A stretch of 64,000 nucleotides of DNA from Euzebya rosea (GTDB lineage: Bacteria; Actinomycetota; Nitriliruptoria; Euzebyales; Euzebyaceae), in assembly GCF_003073135.1 (NCBI RefSeq), contig NZ_PGDQ01000020.1, positions 1 through 64,000 on the forward strand, read 5' to 3'. Numbering within the stretch: position 1 is the first letter of the stretch; each line of letters begins with the position of its first letter. Of this stretch, positions 24,927 through 33,149 are shown piece after piece. The translations under genes and the position numbers were made by a program. The notes below the pieces were generated by a model. That model was not told the origin of the DNA and did not search any database. It saw only the letters and a list, made by a program, of their open reading frames with translations.

Positions 24927-26408
24927 CTACTGCACCTCTTGGAGGATGTTGCGGGCGACCTCGCGGTCGTCGAAGTGGATCCGGCCGTCGGCCAGCTCCT
25001 GGTACGGCTCGTGGCCCTTCCCGGCGATCACGACCACGTCACCGGGCCGGGCCTGCCGCAGGGCGTGGGTGATCGCGGCGGCGCGATCGGTGATCCGGAT
25101 GGCGGCGGCCGGGTCGGCCAGGCCCGCGACCATGTCGTCCAGGATGGCCTCGGGGTCCTCGCTGCGCGGGTTGTCGCTGGTGAGGACGGCGACGTCGGCA
25201 CCGGCAACGGCAGCACGCGCCATCAGCGGACGCTTGCCGGCGTCACGGTCGCCGCCGCAGCCGAGGACGACGAGGACTCGTTCGTCGGTCAGCCGGCGAG
25301 CGCTGTCCAGGACGTTGGTCACCGAGTCGGGCGTGTGGGCGTAGTCGACCAGGACGGCGAAGGGCTGGCCGGCGTCGACCCGCTCCATGCGCCCGGGGAC
25401 CCCTGCGATGGCGCCCACGCCAGCCACCGCCACGTCGACGTCGACCCCCGCGAGGTGGGCCGTGGCGATGGCCCCCAGGGCGTTGGTCACGTTGTAGTCA
25501 CCGGGGATGCCGATGCGGACGTCGTGCCGACTGCCCTCCACCACCGCGGTGAAGCTGGCGCCGTCGGGACCGGTGACCACGTCGGTGGCCGTCACGTCGG
25601 CGTCGCCGTGCCGTGAGACCGTCAGCACCGTCAGGCCGGCCGACCGCGCTCGCTCGGCCATGCGTTGCCCCCACTCGTCGTCGACGGTGATGGCTGCTGC
25701 CGGGACGAAGGCGGGCGTGAACAGCCGGGCCTTCGCCTCGAAGTAGTCGGCCATGTCGTGGTGGAAGTCGAGGTGGTCCTGGCTGAGGTTGGTGAACAGC
25801 GCCGCGCGCATGCGCACCCCGTTGAGGCGCCCGAGCGCGAGCCCGTGGCTGGACACCTCGATGGACGCCGCGGTGACGTCGTCGTCGCGCATGCGGGCGA
25901 ACAGGCGGTGCAGGTCGGTGGCCTCGGGGGTGGTCCGCACGCCAGCGATGACCTCGCTGCCGATCCGGGTCTCCACGGTGCCGACCAGGCCGGTCCGGCG
26001 TCCGGCGGTGCGCCAGATCGCGTCCAGCAGGTAGGCGGTCGTCGTCTTGCCGTTGGTGCCGGTCACCCCGAGCACGTCCAGGCTGTCGCTGGGGTTGCCG
26101 TGTGCGGCGGCGGCCGCCCAGCCCATGGCGTCGGCGACCGAGGGGACGACCAGCTGGTCGACGGGCAGGTCGGGCAGATGGCGCTCGACCAGCAGGGCGG
26201 GGCTGCCTGCATCGACGGCCGCGGGCGCGAAGTCGTGCCCGTCAGCCCGTTCGCCGGGCCGTGCCGCGAACAGCACACCGGGGCCGGCCATGCGGCTGTC
26301 ATGGGTGACGTCGGTCACGACCGATCGGCCGACACCGTGCAGGACGGCGTCGGGCAGCAGGTCGGCCAGGTCGGTCAGGGACGGGCCGGGAAGTTCGGAT
26401 GGGGGCAC
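24927..26408 (-). CDS. murE: UDP-MurNAc-L-Ala-D-Glu:meso-diaminopimelate ligase
   Basis: Adds the third stem-peptide residue. The P-loop GTNGKTTTA is at about residues 117-125; TNLSQDHLDFHHDMADYFEAK is the central segment. LTSDNPRSEDP contains the DNPR motif that marks meso-DAP rather than lysine enzymes, in agreement with dapC/D/E in this window. The GTG at 26408 (493 residues) is chosen because family similarity starts there (LTDLADLLPD, then DSRMAGPGVLFAA). No good ribosome site is seen, so the start could lie somewhat upstream, before the ftsI stop at 26545. Confidence 0.92.
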   Translation of the reverse strand: MPPSELPGPSLTDLADLLPDAVLHGVGRSVVTDVTHDSRMAGPGVLFAARPGERADGHDFAPAAVDAGSPALLVERHLPDLPVDQLVVPSVADAMGWAAAAAHGNPSDSLDVLGVTGTNGKTTTAYLLDAIWRTAGRRTGLVGTVETRIGSEVIAGVRTTPEATDLHRLFARMRDDDVTAASIEVSSHGLALGRLNGVRMRAALFTNLSQDHLDFHHDMADYFEAKARLFTPAFVPAAAITVDDEWGQRMAERARSAGLTVLTVSRHGDADVTATDVVTGPDGASFTAVVEGSRHDVRIGIPGDYNVTNALGAIATAHLAGVDVDVAVAGVGAIAGVPGRMERVDAGQPFAVLVDYAHTPDSVTNVLDSARRLTDERVLVVLGCGGDRDAGKRPLMARAAVAGADVAVLTSDNPRSEDPEAILDDMVAGLADPAAAIRITDRAAAITHALRQARPGDVVVIAGKGHEPYQELADGRIHFDDREVARNILQEVQ

Positions 26409-26544
26409 GAGGGGGAGTCGCCGTGGTCGTCGCGCCGGCCCCGTCGGCCGGCGTCTGGGCCGGCCCGAGGATACGGCCGAGGTCCCCGAGAAGCCGGGAG
26501 GGGTCGTGGTCGACCGGACACGCGACCCCAGGTACAGCCCGCGA

Positions 26545-28620
26545 TCAGCCGTCCGCACCGTCGTCACCGCCCGAGGATTCGGCCTCGGAGGACGTGTCGT
26601 CGGTCGCGTCGCCGGTGACGTCCTCGCTGGCTGCCTCCGTCGGGTCGGGCGCCGTCGCGAAGGTGTTGCCGAGGCGCTGGCCGACCGGCAGCGGCATCTG
26701 CGGGGTGTGCGGCGCGATGCGCTGGTCACGGAGCGCGAACTCCATGATCCGGCTGAACGTCGGCGCCGCGGACAGTCCGCCGTAGTGCGGCGTAGGTTCG
26801 TCCAGCATGACGGCGACGACCACCTGCGGGTCCTCGACGGGGGCGAAGCCGGCGAAGGTCGCGATGAAGGCGTCCTCCCGGTACCCGCGGGCACCCTCCA
26901 GCGGCTTCTGCGCCGTCCCGGTCTTGCCGCCCACGCTGTAGCCGCGGACGGCGGCCCGGCTCCCGGTGCCGACGTCGGACTCGATCACGTCGACCAGCAT
27001 CGCGGCGACGGTCTCGGCGGTCTCGGGGGACACGACCTGCCGGGGTTCGGCGGTCTCGGCCGGGGTGAAGACCCCGTCGGCGTCGACGGTGCCCTGGACG
27101 AGGCTCGGCGGGACGTAGGTGCCGTCGTTGGCGATGACACCGAAGGCCTGGGCGACCTGCACGAGCGTGGCGGAGACCCCCTGGCCGATGGCGATGGTCG
27201 GCAGGCTGGAGATCGACCAGTCGTCGACCTCGGCGAGCAGGCCGTTGGACTCGCCCGGGAAGCCCAGCCCGGTCGGACGACCCAGGCCGAACTCGGTGAC
27301 GTAGTGGTACAGCCGCTCCTCCCCCAGCGCCTGGGCGATCTTGATCGTCCCGACGTTGGAGGACCTGGCGATGATGTCGTTGACCGACCACCAGCTGGTC
27401 GCGTGGCCGCTGGAGTCGTTGAAGACCTCCGGGCCGATGGCGATCCGGTCAGCCACCTCGAAACTCTGGTCGGGGCCGATGACGCCGTCCTCGATGGCCC
27501 CGGCGATGGTGATGACCTTGTTGACCGAGCCCGGCTCGAACACGTCGGTCACCGCCCGGTTGCGTCGGGCGTAGGGCTCGGCGTCGGCGAAGGCGGTCGG
27601 CGCCACGGAGGGCACGCTGGCCATGGCGAGGATCTCGCCGGTCCGCGGGTCGAGCACCACCGCCGAGCCGCCGATCGCGTCGTAGGTCTCGACGGCCTCG
27701 ACCAGGATCTCCTCGGTGGCGAACTGCACCTCGCGGTCGATGGTCAGCCGGATGTCGGCGCCGGCGGTGGCGGGCACGACCTCGCGCGGGGCGGCGGTGA
27801 TCTCCAGCCCACCGGGGGCACGTTCGAGGCGCAGGGTGCCGGCGACACCCGCGAGGGCCTCGTCGTACTGCAGCTCGATCCCGGCGAGGCCGCTGTTGTC
27901 CACCCCGGCCCAGCCCACGACCTGGCTGGCGATCCGGTCGGCCGGGTACACCCGGTTGGGCTCCTCGAGCACGCCGATGCCGGCGAGCTCCATGGCGGTG
28001 ATCTCCTCACCGACCGCACGCGGCAGCTGTCGACCGAGGAAGACGAACTCCCGGTCGGCCGTCAGGTCCTCCACCAGGTCGACGACGGTGCGCCCCAGGG
28101 GCTCCGACAGCCGGGAGGCCAGGACGTAGGGGTCGATGTCGTTCTCGGCCAGCAGCCGGGGGTTGGCGAAGATCGTGGCGGCCGACAGGCTCATGGCCAG
28201 TGGGTCGCCCTCGCGGTCGGTCAGCGCCCCCCGGGTGGCGGGCAGGTCGACCTCGCGCTGGGTCTGCCGGCGGGCGAGCTCGCTGTAGTCCTCGGCGGCG
28301 ACGATCTGGACGGTGACCAGGCGCCACCCCATGAGCAGGGTGAGGAGCACGTAGATCAGCAGGAGCGCGAGCAGGCGACGGGAGCACTTCGCCCGCTGCA
28401 GGGCTCGCGCGAGCGCGTCGTGGGTGGCGATGAGCAGCCCGGCGGCCAGCGACGGCGGGGCGGGTGGTCGCGGGGCTCGCGGACGGCCGGGCGCGGCGGG
28501 TGGACGCCGCGGCGAGGACGGCGCGGTGACGGTTCGTGCGCCTTGGGTCGGGAGGGGTGACGTGGTCGGCCGGGTGGTGGTCCGCGAGCGGCGGGTGCGG
28601 GTGATGGTGCCGGACGTCAC
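26545..28620 (-). CDS. ftsI: Septal transpeptidase, class B penicillin-binding protein (FtsI/PbpB)
   Basis: DD-transpeptidase that cross-links septal peptidoglycan with FtsW. It has 691 residues from a GTG with GGGAG upstream. Residues 1-80 are a Pro/Arg-rich cytoplasmic tail, 82-105 the membrane anchor, followed by a pedestal domain. The active-site motifs are intact: SVNK (Ser365-Lys368), SSN (420-422) and KTG (566-568). An acidic tail rich in Asp, Glu and Ser ends the protein. The order rsmH-ftsL-ftsI-murE is canonical. Confidence 0.95.
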   Translation of the reverse strand: MTSGTITRTRRSRTTTRPTTSPLPTQGARTVTAPSSPRRPPAAPGRPRAPRPPAPPSLAAGLLIATHDALARALQRAKCSRRLLALLLIYVLLTLLMGWRLVTVQIVAAEDYSELARRQTQREVDLPATRGALTDREGDPLAMSLSAATIFANPRLLAENDIDPYVLASRLSEPLGRTVVDLVEDLTADREFVFLGRQLPRAVGEEITAMELAGIGVLEEPNRVYPADRIASQVVGWAGVDNSGLAGIELQYDEALAGVAGTLRLERAPGGLEITAAPREVVPATAGADIRLTIDREVQFATEEILVEAVETYDAIGGSAVVLDPRTGEILAMASVPSVAPTAFADAEPYARRNRAVTDVFEPGSVNKVITIAGAIEDGVIGPDQSFEVADRIAIGPEVFNDSSGHATSWWSVNDIIARSSNVGTIKIAQALGEERLYHYVTEFGLGRPTGLGFPGESNGLLAEVDDWSISSLPTIAIGQGVSATLVQVAQAFGVIANDGTYVPPSLVQGTVDADGVFTPAETAEPRQVVSPETAETVAAMLVDVIESDVGTGSRAAVRGYSVGGKTGTAQKPLEGARGYREDAFIATFAGFAPVEDPQVVVAVMLDEPTPHYGGLSAAPTFSRIMEFALRDQRIAPHTPQMPLPVGQRLGNTFATAPDPTEAASEDVTGDATDDTSSEAESSGGDDGADG

Positions 28621-28624
28621 GTGG

Positions 28625-29152
28625 TCAGCTCCCTGTCCGCACCATGGGCTTGGGCTGCGGCGCCGGCATGTCGGCCGGGTCGATCTCGAGGAACCCCGGC
28701 ACCTCGGGCTCCATCAGCCCCAGCTGGCCGAGCGCAACGTCCCGAACCCGGTTGGGGGACTCGAGCTGCGCGACCGCGGCGACGAGGTCGTCGTGGTGCA
28801 GCGTCAGGTCGGAGATCTCCTGTTCCAGCGCTCGGGCCTCGAAGGACGCCTCGGCGGCCAGGGCGTTGAGCGCCACGACCCCGAGGACGCCGAGGACCAC
28901 GATGGTCACGGCGAGTGCGGCGACCAGCGGGGCGGCCAGCCGGAAGGGGTCCCTGCGGTGATCGGGGACGGCCCGGACGGCCGCCCGACGACGTTCAGCG
29001 GCGGCCCGGCGGGCGTCGGCGGCCTGCTGGCTCGTCGGACCTGCAGGGCGGCCGCTCGGGGCGGTCGCCAGGCCTGCGGCGACCAGGAACGCCTCGGTTC
29101 GGGCGCGGGCGGTGGTGCTGCCACGGCGTGGCAGCTGCGCGACGGCGGTCAT
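28625..29152 (-). CDS. ftsL: FtsL-like cell division protein
   Basis: A 175-residue bitopic protein: a basic, Ala/Arg-rich cytoplasmic part to residue 70, one membrane helix (about 72-97), then a short leucine-zipper-like coil (LEQEISDLTLHHDDLVAAV) and the ESPNRVRDVALGQLGLMEP segment typical of FtsL/DivIC (septum-formation initiator) proteins. Such proteins are poorly conserved, so the call rests on topology and on its exact position between rsmH and ftsI. The PAPQPKP tail is unremarkable. Confidence 0.85.
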   Translation of the reverse strand: MTAVAQLPRRGSTTARARTEAFLVAAGLATAPSGRPAGPTSQQAADARRAAAERRRAAVRAVPDHRRDPFRLAAPLVAALAVTIVVLGVLGVVALNALAAEASFEARALEQEISDLTLHHDDLVAAVAQLESPNRVRDVALGQLGLMEPEVPGFLEIDPADMPAPQPKPMVRTGS

Positions 29153-29158
29153 CCGGCG

Positions 29159-30223
29159 TCACCGGGTCCCGAGCTGGTCGTCGGAGGCGTCGTCCGCGGA
29201 CAGGCGCTCGACGACCCGCAGCGTCGCCGAACGGGCGCGCGGGTTGCGGGCCACCTCTTCTTCGGAGGGGCGCTCGCCCTTGCGGGTGACGTGGGAGAGA
29301 AGGGGGACGCGACCGCAGCCGCACACCGGGAGACCCGGAGGGCAGATGCAGCCATCGGCCGCGTCGGAGAAGAACCGTTTGGCAATACGGTCCTCCAGGC
29401 TGTGATAGGCGAGCGTGGCGATGCGACCGCCACGATCGTGGGTGTTGGCGGTGCGCCCGCCCCGGCCGTCGACGTCACCGTCGCGGGGGGATGTTCCGGG
29501 GGCGGGCGCCGCCAGCTCCAGTGCCTGGGGAAGGGAGGCACCGAAGCGTTCGAGCTCTGAGTTGACCGCGATCCGCAGGCCCTGGAAGGCGCGGGTGGCG
29601 GGGTGGATGCCCTTGGCGCGGTCCTTGCGACGCTGCGTGCGGGGCATGGCCTGGGCGATGAGGTCGGCGAGGCCGACCGTGGTCGTGAAGGGACGGTTGG
29701 CGACGATCGCCTGGGCGATGCGCTTGGCGTGGGACTCCTCGCCGTACTCCGAGAGGATGCGCTCCAGCTCGGTCTCGCTGGCCGCGTTGACGAACTCCGC
29801 GGCGGTGGTGGGCGAGGTGGTGTCCATGCGCATGTCGAGGGGCCCGAAGGCACGGAAGGAGAAGCCCCTCCCGGGGGTGTCGAGCTGCATGGAGGACACG
29901 CCGAGGTCGTAGAGGACGCCCATGAGGGGGCCGTGCTGGGCGACGACGGGGGCAACGTGTTCGGTGAACTCGTCGAAGGGGGCGTGCACCAGGGTGACGC
30001 GGTCGGCGAATGCGGCCAGGCGGCGGCGGGCCAGGTCCAGCGCGTCGGGGTCGCGGTCGAAGCCGACGAGGTGGGTGTTGGGCCCGCTGGCGGCGAGCAG
30101 GCGGGCGGCGTGGCCGGCCGCGCCGAGCGTGCAGTCGACGAGGACCGCGGGACGGTCGTCGGTGACGGCGAGGAGATCGACGATGCGGTCGACCATGACG
30201 GGATCGTGTGGTGCGCTGGCCAT
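29159..30223 (-). CDS. rsmH: 16S rRNA (cytosine-1402-N4)-methyltransferase
   Basis: SAM-dependent enzyme modifying C1402 of 16S rRNA in the ribosomal P site; formerly mraW. It has 354 residues from the ATG at 30223. HDPVMVDRIVDLL opens the protein; DCTLGAAGHA is the SAM-binding loop, YDLGVSSMQLD the catalytic region, and FHPATRAFQ-like IHPATRAFQGLRIAVNSEL and TLAYHSLEDRIAKRFF are family signatures. A short insert (DGDVDGRGGRTANTHDRG) lies before the last motif. It is followed at once by ftsL. Confidence 0.95.
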   Translation of the reverse strand: MASAPHDPVMVDRIVDLLAVTDDRPAVLVDCTLGAAGHAARLLAASGPNTHLVGFDRDPDALDLARRRLAAFADRVTLVHAPFDEFTEHVAPVVAQHGPLMGVLYDLGVSSMQLDTPGRGFSFRAFGPLDMRMDTTSPTTAAEFVNAASETELERILSEYGEESHAKRIAQAIVANRPFTTTVGLADLIAQAMPRTQRRKDRAKGIHPATRAFQGLRIAVNSELERFGASLPQALELAAPAPGTSPRDGDVDGRGGRTANTHDRGGRIATLAYHSLEDRIAKRFFSDAADGCICPPGLPVCGCGRVPLLSHVTRKGERPSEEEVARNPRARSATLRVVERLSADDASDDQLGTR

Positions 30224-30282
30224 GACTCTCGGGTGGATCCTCGGTCGGTGGGCGCGACGCGGACGGTGCCAGGACGGGGCGA

Positions 30283-30420
30283 TCAGCTGAACAGCCACAG
30301 TGCCACCCCTCCCGAGATCAGCAGCGAGCCGGCCAGGGGTGCCACGACGGCGGCACGGCGCGTGGGAACCCCGGCGTCGACGAGGCCGAGCCGATCCAAC
30401 GGTCGATACAAGGTCTGCAC
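30283..30420 (-). CDS. Small (45-residue) membrane protein between mraZ and rsmH, hypothetical
   Basis: Reading from a GTG at 30420, which has a clear AGGAG ribosome site 5 nt upstream, there is a 45-codon ORF ending at TGA (30283). It has an amphipathic, basic N-terminus (YRPLDRLGLVDAGVPTRR) and one hydrophobic helix (AAVVAPLAGSLLISGGVALWLF) at the C-terminus. It starts 8 bp after the mraZ stop. No family was recognised. The good ribosome site and membrane helix support a real gene in the dcw operon; the short length leaves doubt. Confidence 0.55.
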   Translation of the reverse strand: MQTLYRPLDRLGLVDAGVPTRRAAVVAPLAGSLLISGGVALWLFS

Positions 30421-30428
30421 CAGGGCTC

Positions 30429-30884
30429 CTAGAAGATGTTGATGTCGAACTCGGCGGACAGCTCGGCGAGGTTGGACAGGCCGCCGCCTTCGTACTCGTC
30501 CCAGCGGGCCGCGTCCCAGATCTCCACGCGGGTGACGGCACCGACGACGGCGACGTCCTTGTCCAGGCGTGCGTACTCCCGCAGGTCCTGCGGGATGGAG
30601 ATGCGACCCTGCTTGTCCAGGGTCTGGGGCTCGGCGTTGCTGGCCACGAGGCGGGTGAACAGCCGCTCGCGCGGGTTGGAGGTCTTCAGCGAGCGGAGGG
30701 TGGTCAGCGTCTTCTTCCACTGCGACGGCGTCTGCAGCGTGAGGCAGTTGTCGTAGCCGATCGTCATGACCATTCCTTCCTTCAGTAGCTCGCGAAAGGT
30801 GGCGGGCAACACCAACCGACCCTTGGTGTCCATCGCGTGGTGATGGGTTCCAAGGAACTCGGCGCTGTCGTCCTGTTCCTCCAC
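30429..30884 (-). CDS. mraZ: Transcriptional regulator MraZ
   Basis: Double SpoVT/AbrB-fold DNA-binding protein that controls the dcw operon. It has 151 residues from GTG 30884, which has an AAGGAG site 4-5 nt upstream. FLGTHHHAMDTKGRLVLPATFRE and, in the second half, LDKQGRISIPQDLREYA are the paired DxKGR/LP motifs that read the DNA. It is first in the operon, and three TGGGN boxes lie in its own leader, so autoregulation is likely. Confidence 0.95.
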   Translation of the reverse strand: MEEQDDSAEFLGTHHHAMDTKGRLVLPATFRELLKEGMVMTIGYDNCLTLQTPSQWKKTLTTLRSLKTSNPRERLFTRLVASNAEPQTLDKQGRISIPQDLREYARLDKDVAVVGAVTRVEIWDAARWDEYEGGGLSNLAELSAEFDINIF

Positions 30885-30898
30885 TGTTCTCCTTCTGC

Positions 30899-30923
30899 AC
30901 CCACTGTGCCCCACCACCACCCA
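30899..30923 (-). promoter_or_regulatory. MraZ operator: three TGGGN boxes with 10-bp spacing
   Basis: On the minus strand the boxes are TGGGT (30923-30919), TGGGG (30913-30909) and TGGGT (30903-30899), each separated by exactly 5 nt. This matches the known MraZ binding pattern of TGGGN repeats one helical turn apart. They lie 15 bp upstream of the mraZ GTG and downstream of the predicted promoter. A further TGGGG is at 30945-30941. Confidence 0.8.
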
Positions 30924-30961
30924 CCGGGTCAACCACACGACCCCACTTCTCTTCACTCTTC

Positions 30962-30990
30962 TTAACAGTAGTTGCAAAAGCGCAGGTCAA
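30962..30990 (-). promoter_or_regulatory. Predicted sigma-70-type promoter of the mraZ/dcw operon
   Basis: On the minus strand the -35 TTGACC (30990-30985) and the -10 TGTTAA (30967-30962) are separated by 17 bp. Transcription would start near 30955, giving a leader of about 70 nt that contains the MraZ boxes. No transcript evidence is available. Confidence 0.55.
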
Positions 30991-31217
30991 CGTGGTGGTG
31001 GATGGTGGGTGGCCACGCACCTCCGATGCCATAGGAGCGCGCTTCGCCGCCGTCCCCGGCCGTCATCCGGGCGGTTTCGCGCGTCGGAGGGGACGTGGGG
31101 GGTCGTTCGGGGGTCCTGGTGGGGGCCCGGTGGGGCGCCGTGGGGGGCGACCGGGTCCCCCGGTGGGGGACGGTGGGTCGACCGGGGCCGGAGGGCTGCA
31201 CCTCCTCCCCCGCCGGT

Positions 31218-31375
31218 CCGCTCCGGCGGACGGAACAAATTTCTCGAAGTCCGGCAGGAAACCCGACCGCCTTTGGCGAATACTGTTCATAGCGGCGCCC
31301 TTGGCGGGAGCGCCCTCTCCTAAAGGCGGGAGCGAAGAGCCGGTCCCACGGCGGGGGCCGGCTCTTCGGCTTTTT
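31218..31375 (+). ncRNA. Candidate small RNA ending in an intrinsic terminator
   Basis: The 743-bp gap between mraZ and the M14 gene has no convincing ORF, but a plus-strand intrinsic terminator closes a structured stretch. Upstream of it are a GGCGC/GCGCC hairpin and a GGCGGGAGCG sequence occurring twice (about 31303 and 31325), preceded by an AT-richer segment (GGAACAAATTTCTCGAAG). It points away from mraZ and toward the 3' end of the next gene, so it would not be a leader of either. The 5' end and promoter are not defined. No Rfam family was recognised. Confidence 0.4.
31333..31375 (+). terminator. Intrinsic terminator
   Basis: GAAGAGCCGG (31334-31343) pairs perfectly with CCGGCTCTTC (31358-31367); the stem extends one more pair to C31333/G68. 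The stem is followed by GGCTTTTTC, giving five T residues. It is a classical rho-independent terminator for plus-strand transcription; the other strand lacks a T-tract. Confidence 0.75.
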
Positions 31376-31418
31376 CTGTTCGGGTGCGCCAGCTGGCGTC
31401 CTCGGGTCACCGTCGGAC

Positions 31419-31552
31419 GCCACACCCCGGACTGTGTCGCCGAACCGGCCACCCGTCGTCGTTGGGCGACACACCCCCGGGCGGGCGCGACCCCTCGCCC
31501 ACCACCGTGTCGCCGAACCGGCCACCCGTCGTGGTTGGGCGACACACCCCGG
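31419..31552. repeat. Palindromic repeat pair, period 73 bp
   Basis: GTGTCGCCGAACC...GGTTGGGCGACAC occurs at 31434-31472 and 31507-31545, followed in both cases by ACACCCC. The 8-bp arms GTGTCGCC/GGCGACAC are perfect, and copy 2 adds an AACC/GGTT stem. A degenerate end of a third copy (GCCACACCCCGG) lies at 31419-31430. It is non-coding, REP-like, downstream of the M14 peptidase gene. Confidence 0.7.
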
Positions 31553-31627
31553 GTGCAGGAGGGACGGGTGGGGAACGGCGACGCCCCCTCCGCCGTGGTG
31601 GCGAAGGGGGCGGCGGGGTGGCTGGGG

Positions 31628-33061
31628 CTAGTAGCTGGGTGTCCCGTTGACCGTGCTGCGCTCGGCCCGGGAGTCCAGCAGGAGGGGGATCACGTTCTTG
31701 GACTGCTGGGCCATCGGGAACACGGCCTGGTCACCGTCGACGGTCCACTCGACCTCGTGCAGGCCCAGCACCCCGGTCAGCGTCCCGTGGACGCCCTCGT
31801 CCTGGGTCAACGCCGAGGCCGGGATGCGGTACTCCTTCGCGCCGGGGTCGTCGAACGTCCGGGGCTGCAGCGATGCCAGGTCGGTGCTGGGGTGGGCCTC
31901 GTCCTGCCCGTCGAACCAGACGGTCCCCTGGTCGGCGCCGTCCTCCGCCCGGCGGACGGGCGCGCCGGCCGTGATGGCCATGGACGCCTCGCCCTTCTCG
32001 GCGAGGTGGCGGATCGCGGCGTCCATCACGACGCGCTGGGACGCCACACGGCGGAACAGGTTGTTGGTGGCCTCCGACGGGTCGTGGGGACGAGCCGACA
32101 CGGCCGACTCCACCAGGATGCCCATGGCGTTGCGCAGGCCGGTGGCGTTGCGAGCGATCCCGTCGTCCCAGTCGCCGGCCGTCTGGACACCGGTCGGGGC
32201 CCCGACGGGGGTCTGCAGCGGCCCGTAGTTCGGACCGACCTTGGCCAGCCCGTACTCGTCGGCGGTGTAGCCGGCGGCCTCGCAGTCGACCTTGACGTAG
32301 TCGAGGCAGAACTCCTTGGCGCCGGCCCGGACCTGCTCGTCGACATTGAGGTTGCGGGGCCACAGGTACAGCACGTCGTCGTCGTAGAGGACCGGCTGGC
32401 CGGGGCCGTACTCGTGGTGGTCCACGATCATGTACGGACGCCATTCGTTGCCGGCCGCCGCGTAGGCGCGGGCTTCGTTGGTCCGCAGGTTGAGGTGGTC
32501 GCGGTTGATGTCGGTGACCCCGTTCTCGCGGGCGTTGCGCTGCCGACCCCGGGGGTTGGCGGTGGGGGTGACGATGATGTTCACCTTCGACAGCAGCTCC
32601 AGCAGCGTCGCGTCCGTGGTGAAGGCGAGGTCGCGGATCAGCTCGATGCCGGCTTCACGGCCCGCAGGCTCGTTGCCGTGCTGGGAGCAGAGGATGTAGA
32701 CCGTCGGCCGGGTGCCCGGCGTCGCGACGTCACCCGTCTCGTCGGTGCCGAAGGCGAACAGGTGCACCGGCAGGGTGCCCGTGCTGCCGTCGCGCCGCGT
32801 GCAGTCGTCGAGGTCGGTCTCGCCGATGACCTCCATCGTGAAGCGGTTCGGCGACCTGGTGCCGAGGATGGAGTCGAAGAAGTCCAGCTCCTCGGCGTGG
32901 GTGGTCCAGGAGGTCCTGCCCTTGGCCTCGAAGGGCGTCTTCGGGGCGGAGCCGTCCTGCGCGAACGCGGGGGCGCCGATCAGGGTGGGGAGGGAGAACG
33001 CGCCAGCGGCGGCCGCGGTGGACGCGGCGCGGCCGAGGAACATGCGTCGGGACAACGACAT
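31628..33061 (-). CDS. Tat-exported M14-family zinc carboxypeptidase
   Basis: A 477-residue secreted peptidase. The N-terminus SRRMFLG with a hydrophobic stretch ending APAFAQ is a twin-arginine signal. Zinc ligands are His128 and Glu131 (SQHGNEPAGRE) and His215 or 216 (VDHHEYG). NPRGRQ and DINRDHL are substrate-binding motifs, and Glu317 (ILVES) is the catalytic base. The last 110 residues form a beta-rich appendage. M14 members hydrolyse C-terminal residues of peptides or peptidoglycan stem peptides; the substrate cannot be set here. An AAAGG site precedes the ATG. Confidence 0.88.
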   Translation of the reverse strand: MSLSRRMFLGRAASTAAAAGAFSLPTLIGAPAFAQDGSAPKTPFEAKGRTSWTTHAEELDFFDSILGTRSPNRFTMEVIGETDLDDCTRRDGSTGTLPVHLFAFGTDETGDVATPGTRPTVYILCSQHGNEPAGREAGIELIRDLAFTTDATLLELLSKVNIIVTPTANPRGRQRNARENGVTDINRDHLNLRTNEARAYAAAGNEWRPYMIVDHHEYGPGQPVLYDDDVLYLWPRNLNVDEQVRAGAKEFCLDYVKVDCEAAGYTADEYGLAKVGPNYGPLQTPVGAPTGVQTAGDWDDGIARNATGLRNAMGILVESAVSARPHDPSEATNNLFRRVASQRVVMDAAIRHLAEKGEASMAITAGAPVRRAEDGADQGTVWFDGQDEAHPSTDLASLQPRTFDDPGAKEYRIPASALTQDEGVHGTLTGVLGLHEVEWTVDGDQAVFPMAQQSKNVIPLLLDSRAERSTVNGTPSY

Positions 33062-33076
33062 CGGTCGAGGACCTTT

Positions 33077-33147
33077 CGGAAAGCAAACGGAGGGCTTTCC
33101 GGCTGGGTTCGACGTCGGTGCCCCGAACTCCTCCCGAGCAGGAGGAG
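33077..33147 (-). terminator. Two hairpins between serC and the M14 gene
   Basis: CTCCTCC/GGAGGAG (33128-33134 with 33141-33147) directly follows the serC stop and may end its transcript. CGGAAAGC/GCTTTCCG (33077-33084 with 33094-33101) lies in the leader of the peptidase gene and overlaps its AAAGG ribosome-site region, so it could also affect translation. Neither has a T-tract. Confidence 0.45.
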
Positions 33148-33149
33148 GG

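Noticed and set aside
26409-26894. N-terminal extension of MurE to 26894
   Set aside because: The extension overlaps the ftsI coding region and is arginine/serine-rich shadow sequence; a start near 26408 fits the family.
31000-31320. Short ORFs in the gap after mraZ
   Set aside because: Gly/Arg/Pro-rich translations on both strands, no ribosome sites and no similarity; the stretch is treated as non-coding.
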